Origin: REEP01 sp964517265
Lineage (GTDB): Bacteria > Pseudomonadota > Alphaproteobacteria > Rhodospirillales > Defluviicoccaceae
Direction of reading: 5' to 3'
Assembly (NCBI GenBank): GCA_964517265.1
Contig: CAZFBS010000083.1
Coordinates: 1 to 6,669, forward strand
Length of the DNA stretch: 6,669 nt
The position numbers and the translations under genes are program-made. Below, piece after piece: positions 1-6,109 of the stretch. The notes below the pieces were generated by a model, which saw only the letters and a list, made by a program, of their open reading frames with translations, was not told the origin of the DNA and searched no databases. Position 1 is the stretch's first letter. Every line of letters starts with the position of its first letter.

Positions 1-706
1 CATCACCGCCGCGCCAACATGATCACAACAGGCACATCGTCAACGGGTTGATAAGCTCGCCCGCTCCGGCCCCGCCAACGCCACCGCCGCCTGCCTTCCG
101 ATGGCCTCCGGCACCAACGCGTTGGCCGAAGCCCTTGCCGCCGATCCCCTGCTCGGCCGGTTCACGCACATCCCGTGCAAGGAGAACGGCCTTGACATCG
201 AGGGCATCGCGGTGCGCGGCGATCGCGTCTTCCTCGGCCTGCGCGGGCCGGTTCTTCGCGGCTGGGCGATGATCATCGCGCTCAAGGTCCGCAGCGAGGA
301 CCCGGGGATCCTGGACCTCGGCGCGATCGGCCCGCAGGACGAGCCCTACCGGCTGCATTTCCTCGACCTGGACGGGCTGAGGATCCGCGATCTCCTTCTC
401 GATGGCGACGACCTTATCATCCTCGCCGGGCCGACGATGGATCTCGACGGCCCGAGCCGGATCTATCGCTGGCGGGGCGCTCTCGGAGCCGGCGCGCCCG
501 CGGTCGTTCCCCATGACCGGATCGAGCTTCTGCTCGATGTGCCGTATGGCGAAGGATGCGATCACGCCGAGGGGATCGCCCTGATCGCGGTGGGTGGCGC
601 CGGCTGCTCGTCGTCTACGACAGCCCTGCGGCCTCGCGCCTGCACGAGGGCGGCGGCGTCATCGACGCCGACGTCTTCGTCTTTCCAAGCCGCGCCGTCC
701 TCAAGG
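1..706 (+). pseudogene. DUF3616-type protein, N-terminally incomplete and frameshifted
   Basis: The longest open stretch starts at an ATG at 101, but similarity to my memory of DUF3616 proteins (a family of unknown function, about 300-350 residues) begins upstream, so that ATG is probably internal. Family-like segments are KENGLDIEGIAV, DRVFLGLRGPVLRGWA and, near 560, GEGCDHAEGIAL. After about 585 the frame runs into unlike sequence, while the expected continuation LLVVYDSPAASRL followed by DADVFVFP lies in the frame one base earlier. This implies a one-base loss between about 585 and 600. Upstream of 41 the likely frame is interrupted by TGA at 20-22, and short plausible pieces sit in other frames, so a further break there is possible. 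The C-terminus runs directly into the DUF2905 remnant. Whether this is real decay or sequencing error cannot be told from one sequence. Confidence 0.72.
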
Positions 707-709
707 TGA

Positions 710-854
710 CCGCTCCTGCAGAAGATCGGTCTCGGCCGTCTGCCCGGCGGCATCGTCATTGAGCACGAAAACTTTCGCTTGTACTTCCCGATCGTCACCT
801 TCGGTGATCCTCAGCGTCGTCCTCTCGCTCATCCTGTGGCTGTTCAACCGTTGA
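710..854 (+). pseudogene. DUF2905-type small membrane protein, remnant with frameshift
   Basis: DUF2905 proteins are roughly 65-75 residues with two membrane segments separated by a conserved GLGRLPGDIVIE-like loop and an FYFP motif. Here the frame starting at 710 reads PLLQKIGLGRLPGGIVIE, then NFRLYFPIVT up to 799. The second membrane segment, SVILSVVLSLILWLFNR plus stop, continues from 801 in a different frame. Skipping T800 alone restores a normal family sequence. The first membrane segment is absent: a TGA at 707-709 lies just before the match, and upstream sequence codes for the DUF3616 tail. The gene therefore looks truncated at its 5' end, perhaps by a deletion joining it to the DUF3616 gene, as well as frameshifted. 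The function of the family is unknown. The assignment rests on motif memory. Confidence 0.7.
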
Positions 855-860
855 GCGAAA

Positions 861-1118
861 ATGCAGAGCCCCGCTGGACCCTCTCTCGAACTCCAGGTTG
901 ATTGCTACGCTGGCCATCGTGGCGAGGAGACTCCGCGGCGATTTTCGTTCGCCGACCGAAACGTCGAGGTCGTCGAAGTTCTCGACGCTTGGCTGGCGCC
1001 TGATCATCGCTACTTCAAGGTCCGCGGCGACGATGGGGCCTACTACATCCTGCGCAACGACGTGCCGGCCGGCCGATGGGAACTCACCATGTTTGATCGA
1101 ACCGGCGCCATCCGCTGA
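861..1118 (+). CDS. conserved small protein of unknown function (85 aa)
   Basis: This is an intact 85-residue soluble protein without signal peptide or membrane segment. It contains a compact pattern (VDCYAGHRGEETPRRFSF, then VEVVEVLDAW and PDHRYFKVRGDDGAYYILR) ending in WELTMFD. I recall similar short conserved proteins in diverse bacteria, with a charged strand, a central PDHRYFKV-like core and a C-terminal WELT-type strand, but I cannot name a family with confidence. The alternating hydrophobic and charged residues suggest a small all-beta fold. The ATG at 861 follows the preceding stop by six bases and lacks a clear Shine-Dalgarno sequence, so translation may depend on read-on from the upstream gene, which is now broken. 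The next gene starts 14 bases after its stop. Confidence 0.68.
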   Translation: MQSPAGPSLELQVDCYAGHRGEETPRRFSFADRNVEVVEVLDAWLAPDHRYFKVRGDDGAYYILRNDVPAGRWELTMFDRTGAIR

Positions 1119-1122
1119 GGAT

Positions 1123-1127
1123 GGAGG
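1123..1127 (+). promoter_or_regulatory. ribosome binding site GGAGG
   Basis: GGAGG lies five bases before the ATG at 1133. It decides between two in-frame ATGs: the one at 1121 overlaps this site and has no well-spaced site of its own. Confidence 0.65.
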
Positions 1128-1132
1128 TTGGA

Positions 1133-1309
1133 ATGCAGACGATCGACAAACTCACCCACGCCACCAAGGTCGTCGCGATATGCCTGCCGCCGTTGGTGAT
1201 GTCGCTGATCGGGCTGGCGGCGCTGTCGCGCCGGAAAGGCGGCGTCGTGGTCACCAGCAAGAAGCCGGCGCCGACGCTGAGCGCCGAACGGCGCAGCGGC
1301 GCCGGATGA
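1133..1309 (+). CDS. small single-pass membrane protein, hypothetical (58 aa)
   Basis: I do not recognise this protein. It has a short polar N-terminus (MQTIDKLTHATK), one hydrophobic stretch of about 20 residues (VVAICLPPLVMSLIGLAAL), then a basic tail with SRRKGG and a C-terminus rich in Lys, Arg, Pro and Ala. By the positive-inside rule the basic tail is probably cytoplasmic. The start at 1133 is preferred over 1121 because of the GGAGG upstream. It follows the 85-residue gene closely and is probably co-transcribed with it. Its TGA at 1307-1309 abuts the stop codon of the opposing helicase gene at 1310-1312, so the two transcripts must overlap or end inside each other's coding sequence. 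A GCGCC/GGCGC hairpin at 1281-1294 lies inside the gene without a T tract. Confidence 0.55.
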   Translation: MQTIDKLTHATKVVAICLPPLVMSLIGLAALSRRKGGVVVTSKKPAPTLSAERRSGAG

Positions 1310-3490
1310 CTATCGAGCCGCCTCCAGCCACTCTTTCAGCTTCGACCACCGCCGCCGCGTCTGCTTGCCCTTGACCGCAATCGCCATCGCCTTCTTCTGC
1401 CCGACGATGACAACGAGCCGCCGGCCGCGGGTGACGGCGGTGTAGATGAGATTTCGCTGCAGCATCGGGTAGTGCTGGGTGGTGAGCGGGATGACCACGG
1501 CCGGGTACTCCGAGCCCTGGCTCTTGTGGATGGTAGTGGCGTAGGCGAGGACGACGTCATCCAACTCGCCGAAGCCATAGGTCACCAGCCGGCCGTCGAA
1601 GGCGATCACCATCTCGGAGGTTTCGGGACTGATGCTGACGACGACGCCGAGATCGCCGTTGTAGACCTCCCGATCGTAGTCGTTCTCGATCTGCATCACC
1701 TTGTCGCCGATGCCGTAGGTCGAGCCGAAGCGCTCGACGCGGATCTCGCCGGGCGGATTGAGCGCCTTCTGCAAATCGATGTTGAGCGAGCGCGCGCCGA
1801 GACCGCCGCGGTTCATCGGGCACAACACCTGGATGTCGGCAATGGGATCCAAGCCATAGCGCGCCGGGATGCGCTCGCGGACGATCTGGAGGATCTTGGC
1901 GATGCCGTCCTCGGCATCGGTGCATTCGATGAAATGAAAGTCGCTGGCCGGATCCTGCACCCATTCCGGCATCAGGCCCTGGTTGATGCGGTGGGCATTC
2001 ACGATGATCCGGCTCTCGGCCGCCTGGCGGAACACCTCGGTCAGCCGCACTACCGGCACGGCGCCGGACGCGATGATATCGGCGAGGACCTGCCCCGGGC
2101 CCACCGACGGCAGCTGATCGACATCGCCGACGAGGATCAGCGCCGAGCGATCCGGCACCGCCTTCAGGAGCGCGTGCATCAGCGGCACGTCGATCATCGA
2201 GGTCTCGTCGACGACCAGCAGATCGCACTCCAGCGTGTGATCTTCCTTGCGACGAAAGCCGCCGTGCATCGGATCGACCTCGAGCAGCCGGTGGATCGTC
2301 TTGGCTTCCAGGCCGGTGCTCTCGGAGAGGCGCTTGGCGGCGCGGCCGGTCGGTGCCGCCAGCGCGATGCGCACGCCCTTGACGCCAAGGATCTTCAGGA
2401 TCGAATTCACCAGCGTCGTCTTGCCGACACCGGGGCCGCCGGTGATGACCAACACCTTCGTCGTCAGCGCCAGGTGCACGGCTTGGCTCTGGCTCTCGGC
2501 AAGAGCAATGCCGGCCTTGGTCTCGACCCACGGAATGGCCTTCGCGGCATCGATCGTGGGCCACGGCTGCGCGCCGCCGCTCAGTGCCTTGAGGCGTTCC
2601 GCACTCGCCCGCTCGGCCCGATGCAGGCCGGCCAGGAAGACGCAGCGCTCGCCCTCGACGCTGTCGGCAACAACCTCGCCATCCTGCAGCTCAAGATCGA
2701 GCGCGGTCTCGATGATGTTGGCTGGCACCTCCAGCAGCGTTGCCGCCATCGCCACCAACTCAGAGAGCGGAAGGCCGCAGTGACCCTCGTCCATCGCTCC
2801 GCTCAGCGCATAGCCGATGCCGGCGCGGGCCCGGATCGTCGCCGTCTTCTCGATGCCAAGTTTCGAGGCGATGAGATCGGCGCTCTTAAAGCCGATGCCG
2901 CGGATGTCGCGCGCCAGGCGGTACGGGTTCTCCGAAATCAGCCGGATCGCATCGGCGCCGTAGGTCTTGAAGATCCGCACCGCCCGCGAGGTGCCGACGC
3001 CGTGGCTGTGCAGGAAGATCATGATCTCGCGGATCGCTTTCTGATCGGCCCAGGCGGCAACGATGCTCTCGGCGCGCTTCGGGCCAATGCCATCCACCTC
3101 CTGCAGCCGCCGCGGCTGCTGCTCGATGACATCGAACACCGCCTCGCGGAACGCCTTGACCAGCTTTTTGGCGTAGATCGGGCCGATGCCCTTGATCATG
3201 CCGGAGGCGAGGTACTTCTCGATGCCCTCGGCGGTGGTGGGTGGGGCGGCTTTGAGGAAATCGGCGCGGAACTGCACGCCGTGCGTCCGATCGTTGATCC
3301 ACCGCCCGCTCGCCTGGACGATCTCGCCGGCGCCAATGGTGGCGGCGTGGCCGAGGATGGTGATCAAATCGCGCTGGCCGCGCGCCTTGACCCGCAGCAC
3401 GCAAAAGCCGCTGTCCTCGTTATGAAAGGTCACCCGCTCGACGAGGCCGGCGAGATTCTCGCGGTCGGGTGCGGGCGTTTGTTGCGGCAT
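1310..3490 (-). CDS. recD2: RecD2-like ATP-dependent 5'-3' DNA helicase (SF1B)
   Basis: This is a complete 726-residue protein, the usual length for RecD2, the RecBCD-independent RecD helicase. Such enzymes unwind DNA 5' to 3' using ATP and act in the cytoplasm in DNA repair and genome stability. Domain order fits. There is an N-terminal OB-like region with VERVTFHNEDSGFCVLRV (about 17-34). Tandem helix-hairpin-helix motifs follow, at MIKGIGPIYAKKLVKAF (98-114), VDGIGPKRAESIV (132-144) and DIRGIGFKSADLIA (195-208). Walker A GGPGVGKTTL is at 351-360 and Walker B LLVVDET at 424-430. Motif III, GDVDQLPSVGPGQ, is at 455-467 and a TEVFRQ motif at 484-489. A motif V-like TIHKSQGSEYPAV is at 653-665 and motif VI YTAVTRGRR at 683-691. 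No key residue is missing. It is the last gene of a three-gene unit, 14 bp after the CIA30 gene. The start codon lacks a strong Shine-Dalgarno sequence, which fits translation from upstream. It is not the RecD subunit of RecBCD, which lacks this N-terminal arrangement. Confidence 0.96.
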   Translation of the reverse strand: MPQQTPAPDRENLAGLVERVTFHNEDSGFCVLRVKARGQRDLITILGHAATIGAGEIVQASGRWINDRTHGVQFRADFLKAAPPTTAEGIEKYLASGMIKGIGPIYAKKLVKAFREAVFDVIEQQPRRLQEVDGIGPKRAESIVAAWADQKAIREIMIFLHSHGVGTSRAVRIFKTYGADAIRLISENPYRLARDIRGIGFKSADLIASKLGIEKTATIRARAGIGYALSGAMDEGHCGLPLSELVAMAATLLEVPANIIETALDLELQDGEVVADSVEGERCVFLAGLHRAERASAERLKALSGGAQPWPTIDAAKAIPWVETKAGIALAESQSQAVHLALTTKVLVITGGPGVGKTTLVNSILKILGVKGVRIALAAPTGRAAKRLSESTGLEAKTIHRLLEVDPMHGGFRRKEDHTLECDLLVVDETSMIDVPLMHALLKAVPDRSALILVGDVDQLPSVGPGQVLADIIASGAVPVVRLTEVFRQAAESRIIVNAHRINQGLMPEWVQDPASDFHFIECTDAEDGIAKILQIVRERIPARYGLDPIADIQVLCPMNRGGLGARSLNIDLQKALNPPGEIRVERFGSTYGIGDKVMQIENDYDREVYNGDLGVVVSISPETSEMVIAFDGRLVTYGFGELDDVVLAYATTIHKSQGSEYPAVVIPLTTQHYPMLQRNLIYTAVTRGRRLVVIVGQKKAMAIAVKGKQTRRRWSKLKEWLEAAR

Positions 3491-3504
3491 TCATGGCATC
3501 CGGA

Positions 3505-4164
3505 TCAGCGATAGAAACTGATTTCGCTGACGGCTAGATCGGCGTGGAAGGCCCGGCCGATGGCGACCAGGCCGATCCGGCGCAGGTGACGGACATCCAG
3601 CGGCTCGGTCAGCCGGTAAGGCTGGAACGATGCGAACGGCAGCCGGATCTCCCGCCAATCCGCCTCGGCGACAAAATCCGCCCTGTACGACTGCCACGGC
3701 CGAAGGCACGCGGGTGTGCGCAGATGAACGCCATAGCGCTCGCCGTTGCCGCGCACGACGAGGAGCACGCCGGTAAAGGCCGAGGCATCGCGCGTCTGCC
3801 CTGGAGGCGCCATATCCAGAGCGGCCTGGATGAAGCCGCCGCCGTTCTCCAGTCGCACATCGCCGCTGACCCTCAAGGCCCGGCGGCCGTCGATCACGGC
3901 AAGGGCGATCGTTTCCTCGGACATCCCGCCCATCACCCGATCGCTGAAGCCGCGCCAGGGCGTGCCGAGGGCGGAGATCAGATCATCGCGGCGGAAGTCA
4001 TCCACAACAAGCACGGCGTCACCTCGCGCCAGGGCCATGCCCTCGATACAGCAAGCAGCGGCAACCAACACCGGCGCCAGGATAAACCTGCGGCGATCCA
4101 TGCGCATCATCATCATGTGGAGGCGCGATCCCGCGACATCACGCTTGTCTTCACTTTGCATCAT
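3505..4164 (-). CDS. CIA30-domain protein, probably exported
   Basis: From the ATG at 4164 this gives 219 residues. Residues about 53-219 match the CIA30 type (complex I intermediate-associated protein 30, a jelly-roll, carbohydrate-binding-like beta fold). The match consists of VDDF, then WRGFSDRVMGGMS (70-82) and VRLENGGGFIQA (103-114), ending in a strand with AVSEISFYR. The N-terminus carries DRRRFIL followed by a hydrophobic run and ALA before the domain. This resembles a twin-arginine (Tat) signal with likely cleavage after ALA near residue 46; a lipobox is weak. The start is chosen because GGAGG (plus-strand 4173-4177) lies eight bases upstream. Other in-frame ATGs at 4161, 4116-4105 and 4101 are possible, and the last gives a shorter signal peptide. 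The start overlaps the end of the Mut7-C gene by 14 bases, suggesting translational coupling. The role of bacterial exported members is unclear, and a link to respiratory complex I assembly is unproven here. Confidence 0.8.
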   Translation of the reverse strand: MMQSEDKRDVAGSRLHMMMMRMDRRRFILAPVLVAAACCIEGMALARGDAVLVVDDFRRDDLISALGTPWRGFSDRVMGGMSEETIALAVIDGRRALRVSGDVRLENGGGFIQAALDMAPPGQTRDASAFTGVLLVVRGNGERYGVHLRTPACLRPWQSYRADFVAEADWREIRLPFASFQPYRLTEPLDVRHLRRIGLVAIGRAFHADLAVSEISFYR

Positions 4165-4609
4165 CCTCGTCGCCTCCGTGTGCAAAGCTTTCAAGCCGCC
4201 GGCGGATGCGGCGGACGTGGCTGCCTTCCCAGTAGAAGTGGCCACAGTGAGGACAGACACGCACCGCCGTGCCAATCGCCCGGATGCACGGCGGAAGGGA
4301 CCCGAGAAGCCGATGATCGGCGAGATCCAGCGGCGTGTTGCACAGGGTGCAGCGGCTGAGCGGATCAAGGCTCCAGTCCAAGGAAAGCCGCTGGGCCAGT
4401 TCCCGGGCGCAGGCATCGATGCCGTTGCCTTGAAGGACGATCGTCCACTCGTTCGCCCGGCAGATCTCGACGAGACGGCGGTCGCGGGTCAGAAGGATGC
4501 GCTGTTCCACATGCGCCTGTTCGACGAGATTACGATCGCGGCAGCCCGACGCGGCGATCGCAGTGTCGTAGCCGGCGATGCGCAGCCACCGGCCGAGACC
4601 CGCCAGCAT
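4151..4609 (-). CDS. Mut7-C RNase domain protein with zinc ribbon, start region frameshifted
   Basis: The open frame gives 152 residues of a Mut7-C protein, a PIN-like RNase domain fused to a zinc ribbon. It begins MLAGLGRWLRIAGYDT, has the LLTRDRRL motif (39-46) with its conserved Asp, and ends in a ribbon with CTLC (87-90) and CPHC (119-122). Family members normally start a few residues earlier with RFLCDEML, where the Asp is part of the active site. That segment is present upstream in frame (RLCDQ before the ATG at 4609), but the frame has no ATG, GTG or TTG start. An ATG at 4632 would fit as M-A-D-R-L-C-D-Q-M if one base were restored near 4624. As written, a protein starting at 4609 lacks the first catalytic Asp. 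The gene leads the Mut7-C / CIA30 / recD2 unit. RNase activity is inferred from the family only. Confidence 0.85.
   Translation of the reverse strand: MLAGLGRWLRIAGYDTAIAASGCRDRNLVEQAHVEQRILLTRDRRLVEICRANEWTIVLQGNGIDACARELAQRLSLDWSLDPLSRCTLCNTPLDLADHRLLGSLPPCIRAIGTAVRVCPHCGHFYWEGSHVRRIRRRLESFAHGGDEDDAK
4173..4177 (-). promoter_or_regulatory. ribosome binding site for the CIA30 gene
   Basis: Read on the minus strand this is GGAGG, eight bases before the ATG at 4164. It lies inside the end of the Mut7-C gene and supports the longer start for the CIA30 protein over internal ATGs at 4116-4101, which have no such site. Confidence 0.5.
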
Positions 4610-4759
4610 TTGGTCACAGAGACGTCCGCCATCGTCAGGCTTCCCCGCATCGACTCCGCGAGCAGCTGCTGATGGATGCAGCCCGAGCGCTGTCGTGCAT
4701 AACGAAAAGCGGTACCGTCAGGAAGGTGTTCTGAACCACAATGAGGGGTCCGTGCGATG

Positions 4760-4764
4760 AAGGA
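4760..4764 (+). promoter_or_regulatory. ribosome binding site for the S1/P1 nuclease gene
   Basis: AAGGA lies seven bases before the ATG at 4772. An alternative in-frame ATG at 4757 has GAGGGG at 4743-4748, so the start is not fully settled. Confidence 0.4.
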
Positions 4765-4771
4765 TGGACTG

Positions 4772-5195
4772 ATGAAGCGGATGGCTGTGGCAGCCGCACT
4801 GTTCTTGGCCAGCGTCACCCCCCGCCTCATGGTCCGAAGACGGTCACCGCATTGTTTGCGCGATCGCCTGGAAAGAATTAAGCACCGAGGCGCGTATTGC
4901 CCGTGCCCGCCTGCTTGAGGACGATCCGGCGGCAAGCTTTCCGGAGGCTCGCGTCTGGGCCGACACGATCCGGAGCCATCCCGCCTATGACTGGGCGCGC
5001 CCGCACCACTACATCAACGTGCCAAAAGACGCTGGCGGCATTGATCTTGCCCGCGACTGCCCGCCAAAGCCGGGCTGCATGATCAGCGCCATTGGCATCC
5101 ACCGCGGCACCTTGAGCGATCCGAATGCCGCCGCGGCGGATAAGACGTAGGCTGGGGAGTTCCTCGCCCACTTCATCGGCGAGATTCAGCAGCAC
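4772..5195 (+). pseudogene. S1/P1-type zinc nuclease, frameshifted and truncated
   Basis: S1/P1 nucleases are secreted three-zinc enzymes that cut single-stranded DNA and RNA, about 250-300 residues long. The start MKRMAVAAALFLASVTP is a signal peptide. Removing one C from the C6 run at 4818-4823 gives the mature N-terminus W-S-E-D-G-H. Counting that Trp (codon 4830) as 1, the spacing matches nuclease P1: His6, Asp45 in VWADTIR and His60 in HHYINVP. CISAI-like MISAIG follows, then HFIGE near 5169-5183. Damage is extensive. There is a frameshift at C6 and a TAG at 5148 where the family usually has a helix residue. The family motif GDxHQPLH reads G-E-I-Q-Q-H, replacing zinc ligand Asp120 by Glu and dropping Pro-Leu. 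Similarity ends near 5197, so the later ligands (His149 and Asp153 in P1) are missing. The gene is divergent from the Mut7-C unit, with about 120 bp between. It is very probably non-functional. Confidence 0.8.
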
Positions 5196-5516
5196 GTGCC
5201 GGAGTGCATCAACCTTGCCAAAATCGACGGAGATGAGCGTCTGCTGATTTTTTTCAGCTTGCTCAATGGCGCGACGCCGGCGGGGGATTTTTACAAATGG
5301 CAGGTGCTGCGCTCTCGCCCTTGGGGCACCACGCCCCGGGAGAAAGCCTTCCCCGCGCCATCCAGGTCGGTTGTGGAGCCCACGGCGTGAACGTCGGACG
5401 AGCGTTCATGGCGCTGTCCGTGTTGCGTTCGTGTTGCACGGAACCGCCGTCGCAATCGGTAACGCTTTGGAATCTTTTAGTAATGCTTGATTCTGTCTTG
5501 TAGCATTTCAGACGGC
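5196..5516 (+). other. gene-poor stretch between the nuclease pseudogene and the rRNA operon end
   Basis: No recognisable gene lies here. The nuclease frame stays open to a TGA at 5388-5390 but loses family similarity. A 48-codon minus-strand frame (5263-5409) and a 68-codon plus-strand frame (5297-5503) look like chance frames, since neither shows a domain, a signal or a good ribosome site. An eight-base direct repeat, CGTGTTGC, occurs at 5419-5426 and 5430-5437. GC content drops from about 5460 onward. The stretch may be partly decayed nuclease sequence plus the flank of the rRNA operon. Confidence 0.5.
5419..5437. repeat. tandem 8-bp direct repeat CGTGTTGC with 11-bp period
   Basis: Two exact copies of CGTGTTGC start 11 bases apart, about one helical turn, and are flanked by CCGTG and CACGG, which are inverted relative to each other. 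This could be an operator or chance; no regulated gene is obvious nearby. Confidence 0.3.
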
Positions 5517-5538
5517 AAACAGGCCGCCCGGGGCAGCC
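5517..5538 (-). terminator. candidate intrinsic terminator of the rRNA operon
   Basis: On the minus strand GGCTGCC pairs with GGCGGCC (seven pairs, one a G-T wobble) around a three-base loop, followed by TGTTT. It begins 29 bases after the tRNA-fMet CCA end, the right place to end the 23S-5S-tRNA transcript. The T tract is short and interrupted, so it may be weak. Confidence 0.45.
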
Positions 5539-5567
5539 TTAAGTCTTTGATATGTTTCTGGAAGTTG

Positions 5568-5644
<77 letters not shown>

Positions 5645-5770
5645 GGGGTGTTGTGTGGCCGTCGCTGCCGGTCGGCGCGAGCCTCCCAAAAAGGAAGCTG
5701 GCGCAGTGCTGCAACGGCACGGGCTTCAATTGCAAAGTGGCTTTGGCGTTGTTGTCATCATCTGTGTGTA

Positions 5771-5820
5771 TTTGTCGGCTTTTGTCGACACTTGTGTCGC
5801 TTTTGTCGTCTTTTTTGTGT
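5771..5820. repeat. T-rich imperfect ~10-bp repeats between 5S and tRNA-fMet
   Basis: Five consecutive ten-base blocks share a TTTGTCG-like core: exact TTTGTCG at 5771, 5781 and 5802, TTGTGTCG at 5792, and a T6 run ending in GTGT at 5811-5820. Within it CGACA/TGTCG (5786-5799) can form a five-pair hairpin with a CTTG loop. Because transcription is on the minus strand, the RNA would be A-rich (ACAAAAG-like). It may be an RNA processing spacer. Confidence 0.45.
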
Positions 5821-5837
5821 CCCGCTCTGCTTGGAGG

Positions 5838-5953
5838 ACCTGGCGGCGACCTACTCTCCCACGCCTTAAGACGCAGTACCATCGGCGCTGAGGGGTTTCA
5901 CGGCCGAGTTCGGGATGGGATCGGGTGGGACACCCTCGCCATGACCACCAGGT
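5838..5953 (-). rRNA. rrf: 5S ribosomal RNA
   Basis: About 116 nt. On the minus strand it begins ACCTGGTGGTCATGGCGAG, contains the conserved CCCGATCCCATCCCGAACTC loop region, and ends GTCGCCGCCAGGT. The two ends pair as helix I (ACCTGGTGG with CCGCCAGGT, including one G-T wobble), which sets the boundaries to within a few bases. It lies between the 23S gene and tRNA-fMet, all transcribed on the minus strand, as in other alphaproteobacterial rRNA operons. No irregularity is seen. Confidence 0.95.
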
Positions 5954-6109
5954 TCTTCAAGCAGAAGGGGTTGTCGGGGCTTGTCCGTTTTCGTACGGGC
6001 CGGCGGGGCTGGATCCTCCAAAATCCGTGATCGTCACGATTGCTTATGGTCACTTGCTCAGGGTCACTGGCGCGACGGGGTTGCCGCTGCGTCAGGGGTT
6101 GTCTTTGTC
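5954..6109 (-). other. 23S-5S internal transcribed spacer
   Basis: About 156 bases with no tRNA or frame of interest. It contains hairpins that may serve RNase processing. One is CGTGA/TCACG with loop TCG at 6026-6038, extended by AAT/ATT with one bulged base. A weaker one is GTCCGT/ACGGGC with loop TTTCGT near 5984-6001. A seven-base direct repeat GGTCACT occurs at 6048-6054 and 6062-6068. Confidence 0.6.

Noticed and set aside
23..565. 180-codon minus-strand frame
   Set aside because: It is antisense to the DUF3616 remnant; the recognisable motifs are on the plus strand.
1472..3514. 680-codon plus-strand open frame opposite recD2
   Set aside because: It is the antisense shadow of a complete helicase gene in high-GC DNA. 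Its sequence is low-complexity, rich in Asp, His, Arg, Gly and Ala, with no domain.
4165..4416. N-terminal extension of the CIA30 frame to an ATG at 4416
   Set aside because: The extra 84 residues lie entirely within the Mut7-C gene in another frame and precede the signal peptide. The GGAGG before 4164 gives a better start.
3746..4672. 308-codon plus-strand frame
   Set aside because: It crosses the CIA30 and Mut7-C genes antisense, has no motif and shows shadow composition.
4878..5195. 105-codon minus-strand frame opposite the nuclease pseudogene
   Set aside because: The plus strand shows P1-type zinc-ligand spacing, so this frame is its shadow.
5771..5820. Possible CRISPR array
   Set aside because: The repeats are about 10 bp with no unique spacers, inside the rRNA operon.
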